A stretch of 64,000 nucleotides of DNA from assembly GCF_003985155.1 (NCBI RefSeq), contig NZ_ML133688.1, positions 248,001 through 312,000 of the forward strand. Direction: 5' to 3'. The stretch comes from Rhizobium vallis (GTDB lineage: Bacteria; Pseudomonadota; Alphaproteobacteria; Rhizobiales; Rhizobiaceae). Below are positions 29,023-37,409 of this stretch, piece after piece. The position numbers were made by a program, and so were the translations under genes. The notes below the pieces were generated by a model that worked only from the letters and a program-made list of their open reading frames with translations, searched no databases and had not been told where the DNA came from. Numbering within the stretch: the stretch's first letter is position 1; the number at the start of each line of letters is the position of its first letter.

Positions 29023-31539
29023 ATGGCCTCCGAGCAGCAATCCTATCTCCATCGCGCAACTACGAAGAATAGCCCGATCGCCTATTGGCAGCTCGCCCAC
29101 TTGTGGCAGGAGCGTTACGACGTCGCCGACCGACCGATGGAAGGCAAGATGGATCCCTTCTTCTTCGTCACCAAGACGAAGAACTTCATTCCTCACGAAT
29201 ATCCCTGCCGCACAGAATTCAAGGAAGCCTTCTCCGGACGGCGGCCTCAGCCGGCCACCGATTTCGAGGCCACTCGCTGGTGGCTTCCCTTCGCATCCCC
29301 GCGTGTCGACCTGTCCGGCTTCTGGTTTCGGCCGACCCGCATAGGCTGCTGGGCGCGCACCTTCCTCGATGCCCGCTCGGCGGGGCCAGCCAAGCTTCGC
29401 CTGTCGACTTGCGGCGGCGCGATCCTCTTCGTCAACGATCGCGAGCAGGGCTTCATGGCGCCTTACGAGCGCAACCTCGAAGCCCAGCAGCTATTCGAGG
29501 TCGAGCTGGCTGCCGGCCCCAACGAGATCCGCGTCTATTTCGACGATCTCGCCGAGCGCGATGCCCGCTTCTATTTCCAGCTGGATTATCTCGAGGGGCC
29601 GGAGGTCGAAACATCAGTTCCCGTTCCCGTCACCGCCGGTGACGCGGATGCGCTGGAGGCGATCCTCGAAGGCATCAGGTTCGACCGCACCGCCTATTTC
29701 GGTGAGGATGTCACGATCCTTTTTCCCGAGCCGCTGCCTGTATCGCTGACCTGCCATGTCGAGATCGAAGGCGACTTCATGTCGACCGAGCGTTTCGATT
29801 ATGATTTCGAACTGGAGAAAGGGGCGACGAATCTTGAACTCGGCGCCTCCGAGCGGATGCCGGCCGATTTCCGCCATTTCCGTATCGTCTTCAAGGCCGG
29901 CGAGTTTTCCGTCGGCCGCACGCTCGGCGTCGAGATCTGTCATCCCCAGGGAGAAGCGCCTGCCGCGCTGGAAGACCGCGTCGCCGAGGCGCTTGCCGAG
30001 GTCGCGGCGCATTCCGAGCCCGACACGGTCTGCGCTTTCGCGCGCCTGGCGCTGGGGCAGGGCGGCGAGGAAACCGAGGCGATGATCTCGGCCATGCTGC
30101 CCGTCATCGAAGATTGTCACGACTGTGCCGATTTCGTGCTGGTGCCGCTGCTGTTTGCCTATACGCGCTGGAGCGATCTGCTGTCGCCAGGTCTACGGCA
30201 AAGGATCGAGCACGCCGTTCTCCGTTATCGCTACTGGATGGATGAACCGGGCAACGACGTTCAGTGGTATTTTTCGGAAAACCACGCGCTTCTCTTCCAT
30301 ACCGCCGCCTATCTCGGCGGCAGGCTTTTCCCGGATGCCGTCTTCGTCCGTTCCGGCCGCACCGGCGCCGAACAGATGAAGGTCGGCGAGGAGCGTGTCC
30401 GCGCCTGGCTCGATCATTTCGAGCGCTGGGAAATGGCCGAGTGGAATTCCGTTCCCTATTTCCCGATCGACCTCAAGGGCCTGACGGCGCTCGCCGCCTG
30501 CGCGCCGGATGAGGCGATCCGTGCTCGGGCAAGCGCCAGCATCGTCCGCCTGATGGAGATCGTCGCCCGCTCGGCCCATCACGGCATGCTCACCGGCAGC
30601 CAGGGCCGCTCCTACGAACACACGCTGCGCCCCGGCCGCTCGGTTGAACTATCGGCCATCGCCCGCCTTCTCTGGGGCCGTGGCTGGTACGGCCGGCGCG
30701 TCCACGCCTTGCCGCAGCTTGCCGTCTGCATCCGCGACCACGGCCTGCGTTTCCCCGAGACGTTGGCCGAAATCGCCGCGCACCAATCCGATGACGCGCA
30801 GGAATGGACCTTTTCCCAGGGCGAGAACCGTTTCGCCGCGCTCTATCACTACAAGACGCGCGACACCGCACTCGGCACCATCGCGCATTATCGCCCCGGC
30901 GCCTGGGGTTATCAGGAGACGGTGCTGCACCTGCGCCTCGGCGACCGGCCGGAAGCACAGGTCTGGATCAACCATCCCGGTGAAACCATCCAGTTCGGCT
31001 ACGGCCGGCCGAGCTTCTGGGGCGGCTGCGGAACGTTGCCGCGCGTACACCAGTATCGGGATCTGGCGATCCTCGATTTCGACATCCATGAAGGCCAGCC
31101 GGATTTCAGCCATGCCTGGTTCCCGGTCGAGGCCTTTGACGAAACCGCGGTGGACGGCAATCTGGCACTTGCCCGCTCCGGCGACGGTCTGGCGATGCTG
31201 ATCGGCAGCGGAGCATTGATGCCGGTGAAGCAAGGCCCGACGACCGGTATGGAATTGCGGCTTGCCGGTCGAAAAAGTCGCTGGATCGTCCGTCTCTCCG
31301 ATGTCAGGCGCGACGGCGGCCTTGAAGGAATGCAGGCGCGGTTCGCCAGGCTCTCGGTCCGCCGGGACGACGAGGGAGCACTGATCATCGTCGATCCAGA
31401 TTATGGCCAGGTCGTCTTCGAAGAGGACGGCACCGTGCGCGCCGAAGGCCGTATTCTCAGACCTTCGGACTGGTCGGTGCGGGGAGACGCGGTACATCTG
31501 GAGATACCGGGAAGGCAGCCGCGGCGCGCGGCCTCGTAA
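29023..31539 (+). CDS. Unknown 838-residue protein, possible (alpha/alpha)-barrel carbohydrate enzyme
   Basis: 838 residues, no signal peptide, so probably cytoplasmic. I do not recognise a named family. Residues about 90-330 look beta-rich (RLSTCGGAILFVNDREQGF resembles a carbohydrate-binding-like jelly roll). Residues about 340-600 look helical, with WYFSENHALLFHTAAYLGG and SQGRSYEHTLRP, reminiscent of the (alpha/alpha) toroid of heparinase/alginate-lyase-like and GH88/105-like enzymes. The tail is again beta-rich. It is the first gene before a CUT1 importer and divergent from a LacI regulator, so breakdown of the imported oligosaccharide is a reasonable guess. No ribosome site precedes ATG 29023; see the upstream ORF at 28954. 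Another start at MDPFF (residue 43) has a better site. Confidence 0.75.
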   Translation: MASEQQSYLHRATTKNSPIAYWQLAHLWQERYDVADRPMEGKMDPFFFVTKTKNFIPHEYPCRTEFKEAFSGRRPQPATDFEATRWWLPFASPRVDLSGFWFRPTRIGCWARTFLDARSAGPAKLRLSTCGGAILFVNDREQGFMAPYERNLEAQQLFEVELAAGPNEIRVYFDDLAERDARFYFQLDYLEGPEVETSVPVPVTAGDADALEAILEGIRFDRTAYFGEDVTILFPEPLPVSLTCHVEIEGDFMSTERFDYDFELEKGATNLELGASERMPADFRHFRIVFKAGEFSVGRTLGVEICHPQGEAPAALEDRVAEALAEVAAHSEPDTVCAFARLALGQGGEETEAMISAMLPVIEDCHDCADFVLVPLLFAYTRWSDLLSPGLRQRIEHAVLRYRYWMDEPGNDVQWYFSENHALLFHTAAYLGGRLFPDAVFVRSGRTGAEQMKVGEERVRAWLDHFERWEMAEWNSVPYFPIDLKGLTALAACAPDEAIRARASASIVRLMEIVARSAHHGMLTGSQGRSYEHTLRPGRSVELSAIARLLWGRGWYGRRVHALPQLAVCIRDHGLRFPETLAEIAAHQSDDAQEWTFSQGENRFAALYHYKTRDTALGTIAHYRPGAWGYQETVLHLRLGDRPEAQVWINHPGETIQFGYGRPSFWGGCGTLPRVHQYRDLAILDFDIHEGQPDFSHAWFPVEAFDETAVDGNLALARSGDGLAMLIGSGALMPVKQGPTTGMELRLAGRKSRWIVRLSDVRRDGGLEGMQARFARLSVRRDDEGALIIVDPDYGQVVFEEDGTVRAEGRILRPSDWSVRGDAVHLEIPGRQPRRAAS

Positions 31540-31604
31540 ACGACGTGTCCGGCAGGTGGAGGACCGGCCGGGCGCAGGAATTCATAGGTCAGGAGGAGGA
31601 CAAA

Positions 31605-32864
31605 ATGACCAGAATGAAATCGATCGGCGCGGCTTTTGCCGCAGTTCTCTTGAGTTCCGTCGCGGCCCATGCCGGCGACGTGCGCATCATGTGGTATTCC
31701 GACGGTGGCGAAGGCGATGTGATCAAGGACCTGCTCTCACGCTTCTCCAAGGCCAATCCCGACGTCAACGTCATCCTCGACGAGGTCTCCTACAACGTCG
31801 TCAAGGAACAGCTGCCGGTGCAGCTTGAAGCCGGGCAGGGACCGGATATCGCCCGTGTCACCAATCTGAAGGCGCCGGCGCAACACTGGCTCGATCTTCG
31901 TCCTTACCTCGCTGATGCGAAATATTGGGACGATAATTTCGGCGCCCAGGCTGACTGGATGCGCCCCGACGGCTCGAACGCCATCACCGGCTTCATGACA
32001 CAGCTGACGCTGACCGGCGGCTTTGCCAACAAGACGCTGTTCGATCAGGCCGGTGTAGAAATCCCCGGCCCGAAAGCCACCTGGGACGACTGGGCAGCGG
32101 CCGCCAAGAAGGTCGCCGACAGCCAGAAGGTCATCGCCATGGCGATCGACCGTTCCGGCCACCGCGTCTCCGGCCCGAACATCTCCTATGGCGCCAACTA
32201 CATCGCCGCCGATGGCAAGCCTGCGCCGATCGATCAGGGCGCCAAGGACTTCCTCAGCCGCTTCGTCAAGTGGAACGAGGACGGCACCATCAACAAGGAC
32301 GTCTGGGTCAGCGCCGCCGGCTCCACCTACCGCTCCGGTGCCGAGGACTTCATCAATGGCGGTCTCGCCTATCTTTATTCCGGGAGCTGGCAGATTTCGG
32401 GCTTCGCCCAGAAGATTGGCGATAATTTCGACTGGGTCGTGACGGGAAGCCCCTGCGGCCCAGTTGCATGCTCCGGCATGCAGGGTGGTGCCGGTCTGGT
32501 GGCCGTCAAGTACACCAAGAACCCGAAGGACGTCGCCAAGGTGATGGACTACCTGGCAGGTGCCGACGTGCAGAAGGAGTTCGCCGAGCGCAGCCTGTTC
32601 ATCCCGGCGCATAAGGGCGTCGCATCCGGCCGGTTGGACTTCAAGACTGACAATCCGCATGTGAAGGCGGCACTGAAGGCCTTCGTCGAATCGGCCGGCC
32701 AGACGGCGGCACCCGCCATGAAGCTGCCGGGCTGGAAATGGTCGGACGCCTATTACAGTGCCATCGTCGCCCGCATCAGCCAGGTGGTCGCCGGTGAAAT
32801 GAAGCTCGACGACGCCTATGCCCGCATCGACGAGGACATCAAGGCCAAGGTCGCCGGCAACTGA
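31605..32864 (+). CDS. CUT1 sugar ABC importer, substrate-binding protein
   Basis: 419 residues. Family-1 solute-binding protein; signal peptide about residues 1-23 ending VAAHA. The mature start GDVRIMWYSDGGEGDVIKDL and the later LEAGQGPDIARV are typical sugar-binder segments. The start at 31605 follows AGGAGGAGGA. Second gene after the 838-residue protein (65-bp gap), followed closely by two permeases and an ATPase. Confidence 0.9.
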   Translation: MTRMKSIGAAFAAVLLSSVAAHAGDVRIMWYSDGGEGDVIKDLLSRFSKANPDVNVILDEVSYNVVKEQLPVQLEAGQGPDIARVTNLKAPAQHWLDLRPYLADAKYWDDNFGAQADWMRPDGSNAITGFMTQLTLTGGFANKTLFDQAGVEIPGPKATWDDWAAAAKKVADSQKVIAMAIDRSGHRVSGPNISYGANYIAADGKPAPIDQGAKDFLSRFVKWNEDGTINKDVWVSAAGSTYRSGAEDFINGGLAYLYSGSWQISGFAQKIGDNFDWVVTGSPCGPVACSGMQGGAGLVAVKYTKNPKDVAKVMDYLAGADVQKEFAERSLFIPAHKGVASGRLDFKTDNPHVKAALKAFVESAGQTAAPAMKLPGWKWSDAYYSAIVARISQVVAGEMKLDDAYARIDEDIKAKVAGN

Positions 32865-32875
32865 CGGAAGAACAG

Positions 32876-33910
32876 ATGACGGCGAAGACGGTTTCTTCCG
32901 AACCACCGGTGAAATCAGCTCTGCGGCAGGCGCTCAATGCGCCTGTCCGGCTTCTCATGGGGATCGTCGACATTCCCATGCGCGCCTGGCAGAAGCTGAC
33001 GGGGCTGAACGGCATGGCGGGCGTTTTCCTCGCGCCCAACATGCTGATCTTCACCGTCTTCGTGCTCCTGCCGCTGGTCATCAATTTCATCTATTCGACG
33101 ACGAGCGGCAGCGCCATTTTCCTGCCGAACCGGACCTATGTCGGCGCCGACCAGTACCGTATTCTCTTCGATTGCCGCAGTTACCTCGATCCGTCGACCT
33201 GCGCGGCCGACACGTTCTGGGCCGCCGTGCGCAACACCGCCGTCTTCGTCGTCTTCCAGGTCTCAGTGATGCTGATCGCGGCCCTGACGACGGCGCTGAT
33301 CCTCAACCGCGAGCTCTCCAATCGCGGCTTCTGGCGCGCCGTCTTCTTCTTTCCGGTGCTTCTGTCGCCGGTCGTCGTCGGCCTGATCTGGAAATGGATT
33401 TTGCAGCGTGAAGGCCTGCTGAACTATGCGCTAAGCCCCCTCGGCTTGGAGCCGTTTTCCTGGCTCAGCGATCGCTTCTGGTCCTTCTTCTTCGCTGTCT
33501 TCGTCTCCGTCTGGGCGCATATGGGCTTTTACGCGCTGATCCTGCTCGCCGGTCTGCAGGCGATCCCGAAAGATCTCTACGAGGCGGCTGCGATGGACAA
33601 GGCCAGCCCGACCCGCATCTTCCGGCGCATCACCCTGCCGCTGCTGATGCCGAACCTCATCGTGGTGCTGGTGCTGGCGCTGATCCGCGCCGTGCAGATC
33701 TTCGACGAGGTCTTCGTGCTGACCGGCGGCGGCCCGGGCACCAGCACCATGTACATTACCCAGTATATTTATGAGACCGGCTTTGCGAGTTCATTGCGCA
33801 ATCCGGGGCTTGCATCGGCCGCCTCGATCCTGATGGGCATCGTCCTCGTCATCCTGACGCTGATCCAACTCGGCGTCAGCGCCCGCAACGAGAAGAAGGG
33901 AACACGCTGA
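32876..33910 (+). CDS. CUT1 sugar ABC importer, permease 1
   Basis: 344 residues, MalF-type. A basic N-terminal region of about 45 residues precedes the first membrane segment. EAA loop: YEAAAMDKASPTRIFRRITL. Its stop shares a base with the start of the second permease (TGATG). An extracytoplasmic insertion with two cysteines (FDCRSYLDPSTCAADTFW) lies near residues 98-115. Confidence 0.92.
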   Translation: MTAKTVSSEPPVKSALRQALNAPVRLLMGIVDIPMRAWQKLTGLNGMAGVFLAPNMLIFTVFVLLPLVINFIYSTTSGSAIFLPNRTYVGADQYRILFDCRSYLDPSTCAADTFWAAVRNTAVFVVFQVSVMLIAALTTALILNRELSNRGFWRAVFFFPVLLSPVVVGLIWKWILQREGLLNYALSPLGLEPFSWLSDRFWSFFFAVFVSVWAHMGFYALILLAGLQAIPKDLYEAAAMDKASPTRIFRRITLPLLMPNLIVVLVLALIRAVQIFDEVFVLTGGGPGTSTMYITQYIYETGFASSLRNPGLASAASILMGIVLVILTLIQLGVSARNEKKGTR

Positions 33911-34959
33911 TGAGTGCCGTCGGTGCATTTCTTCTCCGCCGTCGCGGCCGCGGCTGGCACTGGACGGACATCGTCACGTGGATCTGGCTGATCTCTGGCG
34001 TCTTCCTGATGTTCGGCCCGGCCGTCTGGCTGGTCTTCTCCTCGTTTAAGACGCCGGCGGCCCTTGCCGAATTCCCGCCGTCCTTCCTGCCTTATGTCAC
34101 CGAACAGGCTGTTGTGCCGGGCTACGATAAGCCATTGCCGCTCTACAATGTCACGATGCCGGACGGCAGCACCCGTGTACTCGCCGAAGTCCGCCGCATC
34201 GGCATCGTCGGCCAGATGGTCGATCCGAAGCAGCCCGGTGAGATCGTCAAGGCAAACATCAAGGACCGCACGCCGGTGCGCAAGGTCGAATTCGCCAGCG
34301 GCAACTATACCGAACCTTTCCAGCGCTTCGATTTCTTCCTATTCCTGCGCAATTCCGTCTTCGTGACGGTGGCGGCAACGGCCATCACGTTGCTCGTCAA
34401 TTCCATGGCCGCCTTCGCACTGTCGAAATACCAGTTCCCCGGCCGCACTGCCGTCATGCTGATGATCCTTGCGACGCTGATGGTGCCGCTTTCTGTCATC
34501 GTCGTGCCGCTCTATTCCGTCATCGGCACGCTGAACCTCTTCGACAGCCTTTGGGGCGTCATCCTGCCGACGGTCGCTACCCCGACCGGGGTCTTCCTGC
34601 TCAGGCAATATATGCTGACGATCCCGGACGAGTTGATCGACGCTGCGCGCATGGATAAGGCGAGCGAATGGCAGATCTACTGGCGCATCATCTTGCCGTT
34701 GTCCGCCCCGGCGCTGGCCGTGCTGGCGATCTTCTCGGTCGTCTGGCGCTGGAACGACTTCCTCTGGCCGCTGATCGTGCTCTCGCGCAAGGAACTCTAT
34801 ACGCTGCAGGTCGGCCTCAATGTCTATGCCGGCGAACTCAATGTGCAATGGCACTACATCCTTGCCATGACCGTCGTTTCGATGATCCCGGTCGTGCTGA
34901 TCTTCGTCTTCCTGCAGCGCTTCATCACCACGGGCATTGCCGGCTCCGGCTTGAAATAG
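33910..34959 (+). CDS. CUT1 sugar ABC importer, permease 2 with periplasmic insertion
   Basis: 349 residues, about 70 longer than a typical MalG-type permease. The extra length lies between the first membrane segment (residues about 22-45) and the core, as a hydrophilic stretch (about residues 55-135) with DGSTRVLAEVRR and VGQMVDPKQPGEI. The EAA loop IDAARMDKASEWQIYWRIIL is intact. The insertion may contact the binding protein. Confidence 0.9.
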   Translation: MSAVGAFLLRRRGRGWHWTDIVTWIWLISGVFLMFGPAVWLVFSSFKTPAALAEFPPSFLPYVTEQAVVPGYDKPLPLYNVTMPDGSTRVLAEVRRIGIVGQMVDPKQPGEIVKANIKDRTPVRKVEFASGNYTEPFQRFDFFLFLRNSVFVTVAATAITLLVNSMAAFALSKYQFPGRTAVMLMILATLMVPLSVIVVPLYSVIGTLNLFDSLWGVILPTVATPTGVFLLRQYMLTIPDELIDAARMDKASEWQIYWRIILPLSAPALAVLAIFSVVWRWNDFLWPLIVLSRKELYTLQVGLNVYAGELNVQWHYILAMTVVSMIPVVLIFVFLQRFITTGIAGSGLK

Positions 34960-34988
34960 GCCGTGTATACTATGAAACAGGAGAGTGC

Positions 34989-36068
34989 ATGAGCGGGCTC
35001 GAGCTCAAGAACATCGTCAAGAATTTCGGCTCCGTCGAGGTCATTCGCGATGTCTCGCTTGCCGTCAACGACGGCGAGTTCGTCGCCTTCGTCGGCCCTT
35101 CCGGCTGCGGGAAATCGACGCTGCTGCGTCTGATCGCCGGCCTCGATAAGCCCACAGGCGGCAACATCGTCATCGACGGCAACGACGTCACGGATATCAC
35201 CGCCGCCGACCGCGGCCTCGCCATGGTCTTCCAGTCCTATGCGCTCTATCCGCATATGAGCGTGCGGGAGAACCTCGCCTTCGGCCTCGAAAACACCAAG
35301 GTGGCGAAAGCGGAGATCGAAGCGCGTATCGCTGATGCCGCACGCATGCTGGAGATCGAGCCGTTTCTGCAGCGCCGTCCGGGCCAGCTCTCCGGCGGCC
35401 AGCGCCAGCGCGTCGCGATCGGCCGCGCCATCGTCCGGCGGCCGGATGCCTTTCTGCTCGACGAGCCGCTGTCCAATCTCGATGCGGAACTGCGCGTCTC
35501 CATGCGCACCGAACTCGCGGCCCTTCACGCCCGCCTGAAGGCGACGATGATCTACGTCACCCACGACCAGGTCGAGGCGATGACGCTTGCCGATCGTATC
35601 GTCGTGCTACGCGGCGGCAGGATCGAGCAGGTGGGAACGCCGCTGGAACTTTACAACAAGCCGGCGAACCGCTTCGTCGCCGGCTTCATCGGCGCCCCGC
35701 ATATGAATTTCCTGGAAGGCGCGATCATCGGTCACGAGGGTGGGTCCACCCAGGTCGAAACGGTCGGCGGCCATCGCCTTTCCGTCGTTGCGCGTGAAGC
35801 CTGCCCGGTCGGCGAAAGGATCAGCATCGGCATCCGGCCGCAACACATCACCCTTGCCGATGCGGGAGCGACGACCAGGCTGGATACCCGCATTATCCTT
35901 GTCGAGGAACTGGGCTCCGAGACCGTCGTGCATGCCGAAGCGGCCGGGAAGAAACTGATCGCAGTCTTTGCCGGCCAGCAGCAGATGAAATCGGGCGACA
36001 GCCTGCCGCTCAAGCTCGATCCCGAGGTCCTGCATCTCTTCGGAGAGGATGGCCGGCGCCTGTCTTGA
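34989..36068 (+). CDS. CUT1 sugar ABC importer, ATPase (MalK/UgpC type)
   Basis: 359 residues. Walker [10 protein letters not shown], signature [16 protein letters not shown], Walker [16 protein letters not shown]-loop YVTHDQVEAMTLAD, and a C-terminal TOBE-type domain. ATG at 34989 follows GGAG; a longer in-frame extension through the permease gene is not coding. Ends the LacI-linked operon. Confidence 0.93.
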   Translation: MSGLELKNIVKNFGSVEVIRDVSLAVNDGEFVAFVGPSGCGKSTLLRLIAGLDKPTGGNIVIDGNDVTDITAADRGLAMVFQSYALYPHMSVRENLAFGLENTKVAKAEIEARIADAARMLEIEPFLQRRPGQLSGGQRQRVAIGRAIVRRPDAFLLDEPLSNLDAELRVSMRTELAALHARLKATMIYVTHDQVEAMTLADRIVVLRGGRIEQVGTPLELYNKPANRFVAGFIGAPHMNFLEGAIIGHEGGSTQVETVGGHRLSVVAREACPVGERISIGIRPQHITLADAGATTRLDTRIILVEELGSETVVHAEAAGKKLIAVFAGQQQMKSGDSLPLKLDPEVLHLFGEDGRRLS

Positions 36069-36074
36069 TGATTT

Positions 36075-36100
36075 AAAAAAGCCCGCGCCGAAGCGCGGGC
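36075..36100 (-). terminator. Intrinsic terminator of the small tandem-repeat gene
   Basis: GCCCGCGC and GCGCGGGC form an 8-bp stem with a CGAA loop (36081-36100). On the minus strand it is followed by six T residues (36075-36080), so it ends transcripts of the gene at 36123-36302. It can also fold in plus-strand transcripts from the ATPase gene. Confidence 0.8.
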
Positions 36101-36122
36101 CGAATATTAGATCAAGTCAGCT

Positions 36123-36302
36123 TTAATGGCTGTTCTTGTGACTTTGTTGACCAGCCTTGACATGCTGTTCATGGCTGCCGCCGCGGGTTCCGCTGGACTG
36201 CGCGTCGCGGCTGCCTGAGGCGCTACGGTCCTTGGAGTCGTTCTTGTGACTCTGCTGACCAGCCTTGACGTGCTGTTCATGGTTTCCACCTTGGTTTGCC
36301 AT
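36123..36302 (-). CDS. Small hydrophilic tandem-repeat protein, probable stress protein
   Basis: 59 residues, very hydrophilic and glycine/serine/histidine-rich. Two near-identical units GG(N/S)HEQHVKAGQQSHKN occur at about residues 5-21 and 41-57, separated by a polar linker. It resembles GsiB/KGG-type small stress proteins in style, but this is only a resemblance. The start at 36302 has AAGGAGAA just upstream. An EcfG-type promoter and its own terminator make it a single-gene unit, probably induced in the general stress response. Confidence 0.8.
   Translation of the reverse strand: MANQGGNHEQHVKAGQQSHKNDSKDRSASGSRDAQSSGTRGGSHEQHVKAGQQSHKNSH
36132..36290. repeat. 51-bp intragenic direct repeat
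   Basis: The 51-bp string at 36132-36182 recurs at 36240-36290 with a few changes, offset 108 bp (36 codons), and encodes the tandem units of the small protein. Confidence 0.8.
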
Positions 36303-36349
36303 ACGGTTCTCCTTGGGTTTGAACGAGGCCACGTCGACCTCGATGGGAG

Positions 36350-36374
36350 AACCTCGCCTTGGCGCATACGTTCC
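36350..36374 (-). promoter_or_regulatory. EcfG-type general stress response promoter
   Basis: On the minus strand GGAAC (36374-36370), 16 bases, then GGTT (36353-36350), fitting the alphaproteobacterial EcfG consensus GGAAC-N16/17-CGTT with one mismatch. It lies 48 bp upstream of the small repeat-protein start. The remaining 36375-36674 stretch holds no supported gene. Confidence 0.6.
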
Positions 36375-36674
36375 CTATTTTAATATTTCGTGATCTCCAC
36401 CTCGATGGGATGAGGAAGCGAACCGGGCGGGTAGGGAGCTCGCCTGCCATTTCGTTGGCCATCGGGAGAAAACGGAAAAATCCCGATGTTCTCCAGCACC
36501 GCCGCGTCCGCTTGGCACGGCCCGCAACCTCGTCCTGACAATGCTTGTGATGGCAAGAAGGTTCCGGACATGAACCCGATTCACCCATGTCGGAAACGCA
36601 GGCGCAGCTCGTCTGCTCTTTCCTATTCAACCCATCGCTCTAGCTTAAAAGGCATAGGAAGAAAGGAGAAAACC

Positions 36675-36875
36675 ATGACCGACGCACCGAATACGGCGAC
36701 CCCGGCGCGAAGAGTGTTGCGTGGCCGCCCCTACAGCATCGGCGAATTTGCCAGGAAATACAGGCTGGACGACAAGGAGGCGAAGCGCCTCTATGAGAAG
36801 TTTGGCCCGTCTGCCACCGAACTCGACCTGTTGATGGCGGCAAAGCGGCGCCCGCCGTCTAGTCTCGACGCCTGA
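36675..36875 (+). CDS. Conserved-looking 66-residue hypothetical protein
   Basis: 66 residues with a basic N-terminus and a predicted helical core YSIGEFARKYRLDDKEAKRL followed by YEKFGPSATELDLLMAAKRR. The shape recalls small helix-turn-helix or DUF3606-like proteins but I cannot assign a family. The start at 36675 has GAAAGGAGAAAA upstream, a strong site. Eight bases past its stop comes the GFA-family gene, so the two are probably cotranscribed. Confidence 0.7.
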   Translation: MTDAPNTATPARRVLRGRPYSIGEFARKYRLDDKEAKRLYEKFGPSATELDLLMAAKRRPPSSLDA

Positions 36876-36882
36876 CGACCTC

Positions 36883-37257
36883 ATGAAGATCCGGACCGGG
36901 AGCTGCCTTTGCGGGGCGGTTACCTACAGGGTGGAAGGCGAGCCGCTTCGTGTCGGCCTCTGCCATTGTGGCGATTGCCGTAAATCGAGCGGCTCCGCGT
37001 TCGTCTTCTTTGCCGTCTGGCCGCGCCCGGCTTTCTCCCATAGCGGCAAGATCGCTACTTTCTCCGGCCGCAGTTTCTGCCCGACATGCGGCAGCAGGCT
37101 TTTCTGCCTTCGGCAGGATGCGGCGGAAATTCGCCTCGGCTCGCTCGACAATCCGCCGACAGACCTGATGCCGGGCGACGAAGTCTGGATCAAGCGGCGC
37201 GAACCATGGCTGCATCCGCTGCCGGGCGCCGGTCAATATGGCGAGGATGCCGACTGA
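36883..37257 (+). CDS. GFA (Gfa-like/CENP-V) zinc-binding protein
   Basis: 124 residues. Family related to the glutathione-dependent formaldehyde-activating enzyme. Zinc-binding cysteines are visible in SCLCGAVTY, LCHCGDCRKSSGSAF and FCPTCGSRLF. Cytoplasmic; the reaction is not established for most members. No clear ribosome site, consistent with coupling to the 66-residue gene just upstream. Confidence 0.87.
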   Translation: MKIRTGSCLCGAVTYRVEGEPLRVGLCHCGDCRKSSGSAFVFFAVWPRPAFSHSGKIATFSGRSFCPTCGSRLFCLRQDAAEIRLGSLDNPPTDLMPGDEVWIKRREPWLHPLPGAGQYGEDAD

Positions 37258-37409
37258 CGCGCTCTCTGCCAACCCTTCCTTACCAAGATTTCATTTCACC
37301 CATCCGCAATTCCGTGCCACTTCCGCGGCAACGCTAATCGCCGGTTCATGTGCGCTGTGGTTACTTTGACGCGCAGGCCGGCAGCAGCCATCCAGTGATC
37401 GAGGACTTC

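Noticed and set aside
36277..36630. 117-residue minus-strand frame upstream of the small repeat-protein gene
   Set aside because: It overlaps the EcfG-type promoter and start of the small gene, with no ribosome site or family features.
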